The position numbers were made by a program, and so were the translations under genes. The notes under the pieces were generated by a model, which did not search any database, was not told where the DNA came from, and was given only the letters and a program-made list of their open reading frames with translations. A DNA stretch of 41,958 nucleotides from CAZART01 sp964487555 (GTDB lineage Bacteria > Bacteroidota > Rhodothermia > Rhodothermales > VXPQ01). Below are positions 1 to 8,848 of this stretch, one piece after another. Every line of letters starts with the position of its first letter. Positions within the stretch are counted from its first letter, which is position 1. Location of the stretch: the NCBI GenBank assembly GCA_964487555.1, contig CAZART010000038.1, forward strand, positions 1 through 41,958, written 5' to 3'.

Positions 1-66
1 GCTTTTGGCGGTGCGACGCGCGATCAACCAATCCGAAGCACGCCCTTTCCAGAATGGTGATATTGG

Positions 67-282
67 ATGGAACGTGAGATCGTGGTCCGCAACCTGAAGG
101 ATCAGAAATCCAACGACGATATCCAGGACCGTTCTCCGGCGGAACTGATACGGCTCGTATGGCCCCTTACAGAATCGGCCTGGGCATTCAAAGAAGCGGC
201 TGAAAGCCATCTGAACGACCGACCCAATGCTCAATCCCGACTATCGCGACATCTTGTCTGCATTCGAAAACGCGGAGGTTGA
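67..282 (+). CDS. Small hypothetical protein paired with nucleotidyltransferase
   Basis: A 71-residue protein rich in charged residues, with a central hydrophobic stretch (LIRLVWPLTESAWAF, about residues 27-41). No catalytic motif or membrane segment is visible. Its 3' end overlaps the start of the nucleotidyltransferase gene by 56 bases in another frame, so the two are very likely translationally coupled. Small proteins encoded just upstream of minimal nucleotidyltransferases are often their partner or antitoxin. That role here is inference from position only. No clear Shine-Dalgarno precedes the ATG. Confidence 0.6.
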   Translation: MEREIVVRNLKDQKSNDDIQDRSPAELIRLVWPLTESAWAFKEAAESHLNDRPNAQSRLSRHLVCIRKRGG

Positions 283-676
283 ATACCTGCTGGTGGGTGC
301 ATACGCGCTGGCGGCACACGGACAGCCCCGGGCTACCGGTGATATTGATGTATGGGTTCGTCCCACAAAGCAGAATGCCATCCGTGTTATGACCGCGCTT
401 ACAATGTTCGGTGCTCCCACATCCGAGATCCGCCCGGAGGAGTTCGAAACGGAAGGTATCGTGTTTCAGATCGGCGTTTCACCGCGCCGAATTGACATTC
501 TGACCTCAATCGACGGCGTCGAGTTCGATCCCGCATGGATGAAAAGAATGGAAGTAAAACTGGATGACCTCACGGTTCCCGTGATTAGCCGAAAGCATTT
601 CATTCAGAACAAACGCGCTGTGGGGCGGGCACAGGATCTGGCGGACATCGAAAGGCTTGAAGGCGGCACTACATGA
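227..676 (+). CDS. Nucleotidyltransferase-fold protein (AbiEii/MNT-like)
   Basis: 149 residues. The N-terminal part reads as a minimal nucleotidyltransferase fold: a helix with VGAYALAAHG (residues about 23-32) followed by GDIDVWVRP (about 38-46), where the two acidic residues of the D-x-D pair would bind metal. Further acidic residues lie in RRIDILTSIDG. This layout is seen in small AbiEii/MNT-type nucleotidyltransferases that transfer a nucleotide to a protein or RNA target. The C-terminus (FIQNKRAVGRAQDLADIERL) matches the family's usual K-x2-R-x4-D-x2-D-x2 ending. The gene overlaps the upstream small gene, which suggests a two-gene module. Whether it acts as a toxin, a tRNA modifier or a resistance-type enzyme cannot be read from the sequence. 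Confidence 0.75.
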   Translation: MLNPDYRDILSAFENAEVEYLLVGAYALAAHGQPRATGDIDVWVRPTKQNAIRVMTALTMFGAPTSEIRPEEFETEGIVFQIGVSPRRIDILTSIDGVEFDPAWMKRMEVKLDDLTVPVISRKHFIQNKRAVGRAQDLADIERLEGGTT

Positions 677-863
677 GGGGCCGGCGGAACGCCTCCGCTC
701 CGGACGGCATCCGGCCCGGTGGAGCGCTAGCCGGGCACTCGATACAGCGCCGGTTCACGCACGTCTAGAAGAGGGATGGCGACACATGGCAGCTGATCGC
801 CCGCCATGCAAACAAAATATCCTCTGAGTAAAGGGCCCGGCTGAGCCCCGCGACCAGTCGCAT

Positions 864-3230
864 TCAATGAACGTCGAATACGAACATCATCCCCGAGTCG
901 ATATGTTCGGCGATGTGACAGTGCACCATCCACTTTCCCGGATTCGATAGCTCCAGGAGGATGTCGGCCGTCGTGCCCGGCGGAAGGATCATCGTGTCTT
1001 TCCAGACGAGGTTCGGCACCGGCACGCCGTCGCGCTCGAGCACCAGAAACCGCTGGCCGTGTATGTGGATGGGATGCTGCATGGCGTGGAAGGCATTCCG
1101 ATCGTTCTTCAGGCGGATCTTCACGACGTCGCCCGCCTCGAATTGCCAGTCGATGTCCATGTTCTGCTTGCCGGTTTCCGCATCTTCTAGGATCCACATC
1201 ACCTCTTCGCCGGTGGTCGCCCAGTTCATCATAGGCATCGTGCCGCTCCATTCGACGGGATTCACATAGACGTTGTCGAAGCGCATCATCTGTTGGATGA
1301 CGGGGGGCAGATTCTCCACCTCGAGCCGCGCGGTGAGATGATGGTCGACGGGCCGATCAAACTCCTCCCGGTATCGGTCGATGTCCGTGATCACGTCTCC
1401 ATGCTCGCGAAGCGCGTTGAAGCGGTCGCCCAGGTCCGGCTCGACCGGCTCAGGGGCTATGTGGATGATCCCGAGCGTATCCACCTCCGGAAAAAACGTG
1501 CCCTGCAGATGATTGATGGCCTGCACCCGATTCTCGATGGCAACGGTGCCGGAGTCTTCGAAGTGCGCTTCGACGATGTACCGCTCGGCCGGCCCGATCA
1601 CGAGATTGTCGATCCACTCCTCCCGCTCGAATTTTCCGACATCCGACCCCACCAGTTTCAGCCTGGTGTCGCCCAGAGAAACGTTGTACGTCCGCGTGCT
1701 GGATGCATTGGTGACAAAAAACCGCACAGTCTCCCCTCTTCGTACGTCCAGTTCGTAATCGGTTTTGCCGTTGATCAGAAACGTGTTGCCGAACCGCCCC
1801 ATGAGCATGAAGTTGGCGGATTGTTCGCCGTACGGCACGATGCCGTCCTCATCGAGCAGGAGATCGTCCAGCATCAGAAATTCCTCGCGATTCACCGCGT
1901 TGAAATAATCCTCGCGCGGCGAACGCACCACGATGTTTGCGAAAAGCCCGAGATCCATCGCGATATCCTCGCGGTGATGCGGATGAAACCAGAAGATGCC
2001 CGGATCGGGAAAGACGAGCTGATAGGTGAAGCGCTCGCCCTGGTGCACCGGATGCTGCGTCATGTGCGGCACGCCGTCGAATCGGACGTCGAGGCGCAGT
2101 CCATGCCAGTGGATGGCGGACGGCAGATCGGTGTGATTGGTGAACCGGACGGTGACCTCCGAATCCTCCTTCACGTCGAGCAGCGGCCCGGGATGCTGCC
2201 CATTGAATCCGTACATCAGCAGCTCTCTGCCGGCGATGCGGCGCCGGACGAATCCGGAATTAAGATCGAAGACCTCGCCCTCTGCCAGCGTGACATGCTC
2301 CCTCTCCCTCGCGGTCGGCACGTCTGTGCCGGGCGTGTCCAATCCCGCGTCGCGCGTGGCCGTTCCCGCACCGGTCGTGTCCGTTCCCGCGTCAGGCATG
2401 TCCGTTCCCGCGTCAGGCGTGGCCGTTCCCGCGTCAGGCGTGTCCGTTCCCGCGTCGTGTCTGTGTCCACCGGCCCTCGGCCCGTTCGTGGCGGCATCGT
2501 GAACGTCCGCGCCGGCGCCGGGCAGAAACGGATCCACTTTCGGTTGGATGCCCGCCATTCCCGGAAAGTCCGCCTCGGCCGGGTGCATCGGCGGCATACT
2601 CCACGCCCCGTGCTCCTGGGCATGGTTACCATGCGCCCCTTCGGCTTTCGAAAACACCGCGAGCGGCGCGATCTGTGCCAGATCGTGCGCTTCCATCCGA
2701 TTGCCGGGCGACGCCCCCCGCATCACGATCATTCCTTCCCGCTCGGTACCGTATATGGATGCTTCCGCCGTGATGAGGATGAGAAATTTGTCAAACGCCA
2801 CGCTATCCAGCGTGACACTCCCGTTGTCGACCGAGCCCAGCCTCTGCATCGGATGCAAAACGGGCGTCGTAGCCCACGCCACATACGTCTCATACGGGCC
2901 CAGCGACGCCGGATCGGGCAACCCCTCGATCGAAAACGTCAGCCGGTACTCGTGGTGCCCGTCGCGCGTGACCGAAACGCCGAATGGACTGTACGTTGGG
3001 ATGAGTTTTACAAAGCCCGAGGCCTTCGCCAGAGCCGGCACCGCTACAAGGTTGACGCAGTACAGATCCGACAGATCGTGGACGCGCGCCAGCTCCTCGT
3101 CAAGGCAGTAGTCACGTACGCCTTGTGACTCGCTGCCTTCGGCGTGCGGCTGAGCGAGTGCTGCCGCGCTGCAGCAGACTCCGAGAATCAGCCCCAATAC
3201 CCCACCGGCAATCTTCCGATACAGATGCAT
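864..3230 (-). CDS. Secreted multicopper oxidase with heptapeptide-repeat linker
   Basis: 788 residues from the chosen ATG, which starts an obvious signal peptide (MHLYRKIAGG...AAALAQ). The frame stays open 30 codons further upstream, but that stretch is not signal-like. All four copper motifs are intact: HWHG (374-377), WFHPHH (414-419), HPIHIHG (719-725) and HCHIAEHIDSGMM (770-782), giving type-1 ligands C771, H776 and M781. A methionine at the axial position is typical of laccase or CueO-like oxidases of moderate potential. The roughly 330 residues before the first cupredoxin domain are unusual: a beta-rich region, a Met/His-rich patch (MPPMHPAEADFPGMAG) and a run of 7-residue repeats of the DAGTDTP type. 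Substrate is unknown; periplasmic oxidation of phenols or metals is the family norm. It appears to be a single-gene unit. Confidence 0.9.
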   Translation of the reverse strand: MHLYRKIAGGVLGLILGVCCSAAALAQPHAEGSESQGVRDYCLDEELARVHDLSDLYCVNLVAVPALAKASGFVKLIPTYSPFGVSVTRDGHHEYRLTFSIEGLPDPASLGPYETYVAWATTPVLHPMQRLGSVDNGSVTLDSVAFDKFLILITAEASIYGTEREGMIVMRGASPGNRMEAHDLAQIAPLAVFSKAEGAHGNHAQEHGAWSMPPMHPAEADFPGMAGIQPKVDPFLPGAGADVHDAATNGPRAGGHRHDAGTDTPDAGTATPDAGTDMPDAGTDTTGAGTATRDAGLDTPGTDVPTAREREHVTLAEGEVFDLNSGFVRRRIAGRELLMYGFNGQHPGPLLDVKEDSEVTVRFTNHTDLPSAIHWHGLRLDVRFDGVPHMTQHPVHQGERFTYQLVFPDPGIFWFHPHHREDIAMDLGLFANIVVRSPREDYFNAVNREEFLMLDDLLLDEDGIVPYGEQSANFMLMGRFGNTFLINGKTDYELDVRRGETVRFFVTNASSTRTYNVSLGDTRLKLVGSDVGKFEREEWIDNLVIGPAERYIVEAHFEDSGTVAIENRVQAINHLQGTFFPEVDTLGIIHIAPEPVEPDLGDRFNALREHGDVITDIDRYREEFDRPVDHHLTARLEVENLPPVIQQMMRFDNVYVNPVEWSGTMPMMNWATTGEEVMWILEDAETGKQNMDIDWQFEAGDVVKIRLKNDRNAFHAMQHPIHIHGQRFLVLERDGVPVPNLVWKDTMILPPGTTADILLELSNPGKWMVHCHIAEHIDSGMMFVFDVH
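2330..2465 (-). repeat. 21-bp tandem repeat coding a heptapeptide linker
   Basis: Inside the multicopper oxidase gene, about six imperfect 21-base units follow each other in frame, each with the core CCGTTCCCGCGTCAGG on the plus strand. They encode variants of D-A-G-T-D/A-T-P. Several adjacent units differ by only one or two bases, which suggests recent unit expansion. Confidence 0.8.
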
Positions 3231-3579
3231 TACGTTCGAATCGGATGGTTGTACGTCTACTCCCGACAAGGTACCCGCGACGTGCAAACAAGTCCCGCAT
3301 GTACCTGCCCGAACGAGCATGTCTCTTACGAATCGGCGACAGTCGTATCGCCCGTCAGTGCGGCGGGTCGAACGTAATCGGCGCTACCCTGGAGCTCCGG
3401 TCCCGAGGGGACGCCCAGCTGCCGCATTACCTCCGCCTATAGCCGACGAAACGCTTCACGGCTTTGCTTCGTCGAATCTCCAGCGCTTATCTTGCCTCCT
3501 TCGGTCTCTCTGCCGTGTTTCGCCGCTGAGCATCGACGTTCTGGGGCTCGACGTTGGACGTAAACCAATTGAGGATGAT
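3231..3579. other. Intergenic region between multicopper oxidase and VOC genes
   Basis: Divergent promoter-bearing space of about 350 bases. Short open frames run through it, including an N-terminal extension of the VOC frame, but none has protein-like composition. No clear sigma-70 promoter or hairpin terminator was recognised. Confidence 0.5.
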
Positions 3580-3960
3580 ATGAACGACGTCAGGGTTCGA
3601 TACATCGTTAACGACGTAGCTGCGGCAGTTGACTTCTACACGAAGCACTTGGGTTTTAACGTGCTAATGCATCCAGCGCCCTGGTTCGCTGCACTCGAAC
3701 ATGGAAACCTTCGCCTGCTACTGAACGCGCCGGGCGCAGGCGGAGCCGGACAGACGGTGCCCGACGGACAAAGTCCTGAACCGGGCGGCTGGAATCGCAT
3801 CCAGCTCGAGGTCGAGGATTTGGCTGCGACGGTGGAACGACTAAAGGAGCAGGGAGCCAGGTTCCGAAACGAAATTGTTTCCGGCAAGGGTGGCAAGCAG
3901 ATCTTGCTTGAAGATCCCGCAGGAAACGCCGTGGAACTATTTGAAGCCCACGAGCCATAA
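3580..3960 (+). CDS. VOC-family (glyoxalase/bleomycin-resistance fold) protein
   Basis: 126 residues. The start is the ATG five bases after GAGGA, although the frame is open further upstream. The N-terminal VRYIVNDVAAAVDFYTKHLGF is the classic first strand and helix of a VOC module, and the second module ends with LLEDPAGNAVELFE, where the Glu near the C-terminus is the usual metal ligand position. VOC proteins cover glyoxalases, dioxygenases and antibiotic-binding proteins. No specific substrate can be assigned. It lies 145 bases upstream of a second VOC gene on the same strand, so co-transcription is plausible. Confidence 0.85.
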   Translation: MNDVRVRYIVNDVAAAVDFYTKHLGFNVLMHPAPWFAALEHGNLRLLLNAPGAGGAGQTVPDGQSPEPGGWNRIQLEVEDLAATVERLKEQGARFRNEIVSGKGGKQILLEDPAGNAVELFEAHEP

Positions 3961-4105
3961 GCCGCGTATCAAGGCATCAACGCGGACCCAGGGCTGGTCG
4001 GCGATTCTTGGCCAGCGTTGGCGCTTGCGTGATCGGTGCGCCTGGCACATAGGTCTGGCGGCATCCGGCACGAGAGTGCCGGGAAACTCGAAAGGGAGAC
4101 TCAAT

Positions 4106-4486
4106 ATGGCGATCATCGGTACTCACGCACTGCTATACACCTCGGAGCCGGAGGCGCTCAGGGCAACGCTTCGCGATGTATTCGGCTTCAAACACGTCGA
4201 CGCGGGCGAGGGTTGGTTGATTTTCGCGCTGCCTCCGGCGGAACTCGGCGTGCATCCGGCAGAGGGTCCCACGTATGAGTCGGGCGTCCGCCACCAGTTG
4301 ACGTTCATGTGCGATGACCTGCGGACGACAATGGGTGAGATACGAGACAAGGGAATCGAGGTGAAGGGCGAGCCCGAGGATGAGGGCTTCGGCATCACGG
4401 TAATGCTTGGTCTGCCGGGCGGCGTCGAGGTCATGCTGTACGAGCCTCGCCATCCAACCGCGATTACGGCGGCCAACCAGAGGTGA
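4106..4486 (+). CDS. VOC-family protein (extradiol dioxygenase-like)
   Basis: 126 residues from an ATG preceded by AAAGGGAG, a good ribosome-binding site. It opens with MAIIGTHALLYTSEPEALR and contains FGFKHVDAGEGWLIFALPP, a pattern of small single-domain VOC proteins often labelled extradiol dioxygenase-like. It ends with GLPGGVEVMLYEPRHP, where the Glu is the likely metal ligand. The stop codon lies just before or within the start region of the next gene, suggesting coupling. Catalytic activity is not established from sequence. Confidence 0.85.
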   Translation: MAIIGTHALLYTSEPEALRATLRDVFGFKHVDAGEGWLIFALPPAELGVHPAEGPTYESGVRHQLTFMCDDLRTTMGEIRDKGIEVKGEPEDEGFGITVMLGLPGGVEVMLYEPRHPTAITAANQR

Positions 4487-4907
4487 CGGCATCGTTATCC
4501 CGAAGCAAGAAGACCATACGATTGTGCTCTTCGACGGCGTCTGTAACCTCTGCAATGCCGCTGTAAACTTTCTTATCGACCATGACCCGGACGGCCGATT
4601 CAAGTTTGGAGCGCTACAATCGGAAGCGGTCGAGCCGCTCTTAGTGCGCTACGGACTCCAAACGGACCACCTGGATAGCTTCGTACTCATCGACGACGAG
4701 CAGGTGTTTAGGCGCTCGGATGCCGCATTGCGCATTGCCTGGCGGCTTGGTGGCGCATGGCGGCTACTTTGCCCATTTCTCCTCCTGCCGCGCCCGCTCC
4801 GCGACGCGGCGTACGACTGGATTGCGGCGAATCGCTATCATTGGTTTGGCAAGCAGGAGGCGTGCCGGATCCCCACCCCAGAGCTGAAGGCGCATTTCAT
4901 AGCGTAA
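4407..4907 (+). CDS. DCC-family thiol-disulfide oxidoreductase-like protein (DUF393)
   Basis: Contains the family-defining LFDGVCNLCNAAVNFLIDHD with a C-x2-C pair, followed by FKFGALQSE and a later DAALRIAWRLGG segment. This is the DCC family, a thioredoxin-like group of unknown substrate. The start is unclear. The only upstream ATG overlaps the VOC gene by 80 bases and gives an atypical Arg/Cys-rich N-terminus, while homologues usually begin 8-12 residues before LFDG. An in-frame GTG at 4524 would leave almost nothing before the motif, and a non-standard start near 4491-4497 is possible. The body of the gene is secure; the first 40 codons are not. Confidence 0.8.
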   Translation: MVCRAASRSCCTSLAIQPRLRRPTRGDGIVIPKQEDHTIVLFDGVCNLCNAAVNFLIDHDPDGRFKFGALQSEAVEPLLVRYGLQTDHLDSFVLIDDEQVFRRSDAALRIAWRLGGAWRLLCPFLLLPRPLRDAAYDWIAANRYHWFGKQEACRIPTPELKAHFIA

Positions 4908-4942
4908 GGCGATGCTCGCCGGGTTCCTGTTGGAGGAATACC

Positions 4943-6403
4943 TCACTCTCCTTGCACGGCATACGGATCGAAGTGCAGGCCTATCTCGGCGATCAAGGGC
5001 TCGGCCAGCGATTTCTCGATCACGAGCCGAACGCGCCCGGCCGTTTGCGGCGCGTCGAGCCGGTCGAGCTTCTTATGGCCGATTGTCGTGCCCTCGGCAA
5101 TCCAGCGCCAGGCGCCGTCGTCCCAAATCTCGATGCGATAGGCGCGAACGCGCTGCCCGAGTGCGATCGGCTCCTGAATTCGGATGACATTGAATTCGAT
5201 CGGTGCTGCCAGATCGAGCGTTAGAGCGCCCGTCGGAGCTCCGGCGGCCCAGTACGTGGTTAGATCGGAGTCGCGGACCATCGTCGGAGAATAGGTGGGA
5301 TTCTCTACTACCCTCTGCAACGCTGCGGGGCCGGGCTCAGCCGAGTGGGCCTCCGCCGACACCGCCGCCCCTTCCGCAAGATCGGAGCCGAAGATGCGAT
5401 CCAGCGCCTCGCGAAGCTCGAGCAGCCGCTCGACATCCTCGTCGGCGAATCTCCCCTGATCGTTCGGCGGCACGTTGAGGAGCAGGACGCAGTTGCGGCC
5501 CACCGATTTGTAGTAGATCTCAAGCAAGCGATCGAGGCTCTTCGGCGATTCGTTCGGATGCCAGAACCACCCGGGGCGAATGGAGGTGTCGCATTCCCCC
5601 GGAACCCAGTGTGGTCCGCCTTCTTCCCCCCGGTTCAGATAATCCTGGATGCCATGCTGTCCGACCGAGACGCTCGATCGGTCGATGGTCGACCAGTTCG
5701 TCTCGCCGGCGAAGCCGTGCTCGTTGCCGATCCACCGGACGTCCGGGCCCTCGTCCGAAAAGATGACTGCGCCCGGCTGGAGCTGCCGAACCATCGCCCA
5801 GTAGGCATCGAAGTCGTACTCCATGTCGCGCGCATCCTCCCCTTTCGCGCCGTCGAACCATACCTCGGCCAGCGGACCATAATCCGTCAGAAGCTCCCGC
5901 AGCTGCCCCATGTAGAATGCGTTGTAGGCGGCTTCATCGCCATAGGAGGGCTCATGCCGGTCCCACGGCGAAAGGTAGAGACCCAGCTTGATGCCTTCTT
6001 CTCGCGCCGCGGCGGCCAACTCGCCCACGACGTCGCCGTCCCCCTCTCTCCACGAGCTGCTTCGGACCGAGTGATCCGTGTACCGGCTCGGCCATAGAGC
6101 AAATCCGTCGTGATGTTTTGCCGTGAGGACGATGGCGCCGAAACCGGCCTCTCTGGCGACACGGACCCACTGCTCGGCGTCGAATGCTTCGGGATTGAAA
6201 ATTGCCGGGTTTTCCTCTCCCGTCCCCCATTCGCGGTCCGTAAACGTGTTCACACCGAAATGCACGAACAGGCGCATCTCATCGTATTGCCAGTCGAGCT
6301 GCGGAGACGTTGGAATGGGCAGCAGCGGGATCGGCGGCGGCGACTGGGCAAAGACGGGGACCGCCGTCGCGAGAACGAGCAGAATCGTGATCGGGGTATG
6401 CAT
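4943..6403 (-). CDS. Secreted alpha-L-fucosidase, GH29, with C-terminal F5/8C-like domain
   Basis: 486 residues with a cleavable signal peptide (MHTPITILLVLATAVPVFAQ). The GH29 barrel is clear: RLFVHFGVNTFTDREWG, TAKHHDGFALWPS (residues about 94-106), GLYLSPWDRHEPSYGD, and EVWFDGAKG with D184 as the expected nucleophile. From about residue 350 the sequence becomes a beta-sandwich of the discoidin (F5/8 type C, CBM32-like) type, with VRDSDLTTYWAAG, followed by FNVIRIQEPIALGQRV. The enzyme should release terminal alpha-L-fucose from glycans outside the cytoplasm. No transporter or SusCD pair is adjacent, so it appears to be a stand-alone gene. Confidence 0.93.
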   Translation of the reverse strand: MHTPITILLVLATAVPVFAQSPPPIPLLPIPTSPQLDWQYDEMRLFVHFGVNTFTDREWGTGEENPAIFNPEAFDAEQWVRVAREAGFGAIVLTAKHHDGFALWPSRYTDHSVRSSSWREGDGDVVGELAAAAREEGIKLGLYLSPWDRHEPSYGDEAAYNAFYMGQLRELLTDYGPLAEVWFDGAKGEDARDMEYDFDAYWAMVRQLQPGAVIFSDEGPDVRWIGNEHGFAGETNWSTIDRSSVSVGQHGIQDYLNRGEEGGPHWVPGECDTSIRPGWFWHPNESPKSLDRLLEIYYKSVGRNCVLLLNVPPNDQGRFADEDVERLLELREALDRIFGSDLAEGAAVSAEAHSAEPGPAALQRVVENPTYSPTMVRDSDLTTYWAAGAPTGALTLDLAAPIEFNVIRIQEPIALGQRVRAYRIEIWDDGAWRWIAEGTTIGHKKLDRLDAPQTAGRVRLVIEKSLAEPLIAEIGLHFDPYAVQGE

Positions 6404-7075
6404 AGGCCATCAGGCGATTGTTAGCTTTTGCGGCCAACGTAGGCCGGCCGGCGGAATGGATCAAGCGCGTCCTCGGTCCACCGCATCGCGGAGTGACGGC
6501 GGAGCGGGAAAAAACAGAGACCGCCCGGATCCCCCCGCCGCAGTGGAAGCTTATGACGATAATGCGTGAGGGCTTGGCCTCAGCGTTACTCGGAAGTCTC
6601 GTTGCACATCCATCCAAACCAGACGGAGCTGAGCCTTCCTTCCGCAGCAGTCGCGCCGCGGCGATCTTGACGCCGAGTTTATACGGGCGGCTAGCATGCC
6701 GACCTGTTAGATCCGAATAGACGAGAAACGTTGAGCTCCTGCCTCCTGGGCGTCGTGCTGGTTCCACTCGTGCTACCCTGGCGCTACGTACTCGCAACGT
6801 ACATGAAGCTACCCGGAGAAGGGTGGAAGAGGCATGCTGCGTTGAGGTAGGAGGCAGCCGGGCAGCCCTAACGTCTCACAACGTCTATCCGCTGGAATTT
6901 TCATCAGTCTGGGAATCCGACGTGCATGACGGAACGATACCAGGCGAGGGAAAAGGCTTTCCGCAAACCGATACCGGCTCGTGGCGTTTGAAACCGAAAT
7001 CGGCAGGCCAACCTGTAGCCTCCGGAACCCAATGACGAACTTCGACTGCAATCTCGATACGGCGCAGGAGTCATC
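6404..7075. other. Long non-coding spacer upstream of fucosidase and exonuclease genes
   Basis: About 670 bases between divergent genes. Open frames exist on both strands, but their translations are Arg/Ser/Pro-rich without recognisable folds, as expected for chance frames in GC-rich DNA. The end nearest the exonuclease carries its ribosome-binding site (GCAGGAG at 7064-7070). Nothing else supportable was seen. Confidence 0.5.
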
Positions 7076-7819
7076 GTGAAAATCGCCACCTGGAACGTCA
7101 ACGGGATCCGCGCACGCGCCTCCCAGCTCTGCGAATGGCTCGAGCGCGACCGGCCGGACGTCGTCTGCCTTCAGGAATTGAAGGCCGAGGCCGCCCAGGT
7201 TCCCCCGCAATGCAAGCTCGATGAATACCACGCCTACTGGCACGGCCTCAAGGGTTATTCGGGCGTTTCGCTGCACGTCCATCGAGACGTTGTGGCGGAT
7301 GCACCGGTATTCAGCCACCCCACCTTCGACATGGAGTCGCGCATCGTACAGGCCGAGATCGGCGATCTCGTCGTCGCCTCCGTCTACGTGCCGAACGGCG
7401 GAAAGGATTATCCTGCGAAACTGGCGTTCCTGAATGCATTGACGGAATGGACCCGGCAGCTTCAGGGCGATGGGCGCGAGCTCGTGCTCTGCGGAGACCT
7501 CAACGTAGCGCGCACCGAGATGGACGTTCATCCGAAGGAGCGTAAATCGAATGCGGTCGGCCAACGGCCGGAGGAGCGTGCGCTCTTCGAGACTCTTCTC
7601 GGCGACCGGCTCGTCGACCTCGGCCGCGCCTTCGATCCCGATAATCCCGGCCTCTTCACCTGGTGGGCCCCATGGCGGAATCTTCGCGCTCGCAACATCG
7701 GCTGGCGCCTGGATTACATGCTGGCCTCGCCGTCGGTCGCCGCCCGCGCCTCGGATTGCGTCGTGCTCACTGACGTGGGTACCAGCGACCATGCCCCGGT
7801 GGTGTTGACGACGAGCTGA
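7076..7819 (+). CDS. xth: Exodeoxyribonuclease III (AP endonuclease)
   Basis: 247 residues, starting at GTG five bases after GCAGGAG. Family landmarks run the full length: MKIATWNVNGIRAR at the start (metal-site Asn7), DVVCLQELKAE with the catalytic-site Glu34, SVYVPNGG, LCGDLNVARTEMDVHP, FTWWAPWRNLRARNIGWRLDYML and TSDHAPVV with the catalytic Asp-His pair. It hydrolyses DNA at abasic sites and removes 3' blocks during base-excision repair in the cytoplasm. It is slightly shorter than the E. coli enzyme (268) but complete. Confidence 0.95.
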   Translation: MKIATWNVNGIRARASQLCEWLERDRPDVVCLQELKAEAAQVPPQCKLDEYHAYWHGLKGYSGVSLHVHRDVVADAPVFSHPTFDMESRIVQAEIGDLVVASVYVPNGGKDYPAKLAFLNALTEWTRQLQGDGRELVLCGDLNVARTEMDVHPKERKSNAVGQRPEERALFETLLGDRLVDLGRAFDPDNPGLFTWWAPWRNLRARNIGWRLDYMLASPSVAARASDCVVLTDVGTSDHAPVVLTTS

Positions 7820-7903
7820 GCGGCCGTGTCTGATGATAGGACGCTACCGGCGCGACGGGATTGATGCGCCAGGGTATGAACTGGATCCTATCGTGAACGT
7901 ACG

Positions 7904-8248
7904 ATGAACGAAGAACTCGCCAAAGATTACCTTACAAAGTCGGGCTTCGATGCTATGCAGGCCCACGCGCTTTCCAAACTCCTCGCAGAAACCGCAACGA
8001 GGGACGACCTTCGCGACCTCGAACGTCGCCTGGCCGCCAAGACGGATGGGCTGGAGACGCGGCTTCGGGCCGATCTTAGCGCGTCCATCGCCCAGACCCG
8101 GGTCCATCTCACCGAGGCCATCGCTCAAAGCCGAGTAGAGCTGGCGCACGCCATCGCATCTGGCCAGACGCAGATCATGCGCTGTGGGATTGCCATGATC
8201 GTGGCCATGTCCTCCATATTCACGCTGCTGGATATCTTTATCCACTGA
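7904..8248 (+). CDS. Small coiled-coil protein with C-terminal membrane anchor
   Basis: 114 residues. Residues about 30-92 form an Arg/Glu/Ala-rich heptad pattern typical of a long coiled coil, with repeats such as LEAR/TETRL-like segments. Residues about 93-112 (CGIAMIVAMSSIFTLLDIF) form one hydrophobic segment at the very C-terminus. This layout matches the DUF1640/CCDC90-type family of membrane-anchored coiled coils, whose role in bacteria is unknown. It stands alone downstream of the exonuclease gene with a gap of 84 bases. Confidence 0.7.
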   Translation: MNEELAKDYLTKSGFDAMQAHALSKLLAETATRDDLRDLERRLAAKTDGLETRLRADLSASIAQTRVHLTEAIAQSRVELAHAIASGQTQIMRCGIAMIVAMSSIFTLLDIFIH

Positions 8249-8296
8249 CGCACTGATGCTATAAAGGTCGCGTTGGCTGGATCAGTGACCCCCCAT

Positions 8297-8848
8297 CTAA
8301 AACGCCTCTTCGTACACCACTCTCTCCTCCCCATCCTTCAGTGCCACGTGATCGATGGCGCCGCTGCCTTCGAAGCGGTACTGGAGACCGACCACGCGGC
8401 CGACATCCATCGTGTAGTTGGACGTGAATGGTGCGTTGGAGCCGACCTCGGTGCGAACGCTTCGGTCCTTCAGCTGGACCTGGACCCGTTGCCAGGTAGC
8501 AAGGTCGACGCCGAGGGCGGAGAGATCGTTGGTCGAGCCGTCGAGGTACACCTCTCCGAAAATCGCGGCCAGGTCGCCGGCGCAGCCCGGGATTCCTACA
8601 GCAATGGCGATGGCGCTTCGCTCGCCGATCACAGCGAGGTCGGCATGTCCGCAGAGATATCGGCCATCCTCCATGCTGTGGCGCACGACGGTATCGAGCG
8701 TGAATTCGTCCGTGTGCAGTAAGTCGAACGGCCGCACGTTGTAAAAACTGACGATTCGTCGCTCGTCATTCGTCTCGACACCTTGCTCCCGACGTAGGTC
8801 CTGCGAGACGGTCAGATAGCCCTTCCCAGGTTCGTAGGGCGAAGCCAC
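8297..8848 (-). pseudogene. Probable C-terminal remnant of a larger exported protein
   Basis: The frame opens at about 8890 after a TGA and has only a GTG at 8848 as a plausible start. The 183-residue product has no signal peptide or membrane segment, yet it looks like the beta-sandwich end of a secreted or surface protein: IVSFYNVRPFDLLHTDEFTL, GRYLCGHADLAVIGE, IFGEVYLDGSTNDLS, then DVGRVVGLQYRFEGSGAIDH. It starts abruptly in mid-domain and no continuation is visible upstream on the same strand. I read it as the 3' remnant of a truncated gene. A real short protein cannot be excluded. Confidence 0.5.

Noticed and set aside
1293..3128. Long plus-strand frame of 611 codons antisense to the multicopper oxidase
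   Set aside because: It has Arg/His/Val-rich composition without domains. The opposite strand holds intact copper motifs and a signal peptide; this is a shadow of GC-rich codon use.
3541..3580. GTTGGAC before the VOC gene as a possible integron attC core site
   Set aside because: It fits GTTRRRY but there is no matching RYYYAAC partner, no attC hairpin and no integrase. Chance match.
6809..7792. Minus-strand frame of 327 codons over the exonuclease gene
   Set aside because: Antisense to a full-length exonuclease III with all motifs. No recognisable protein features.
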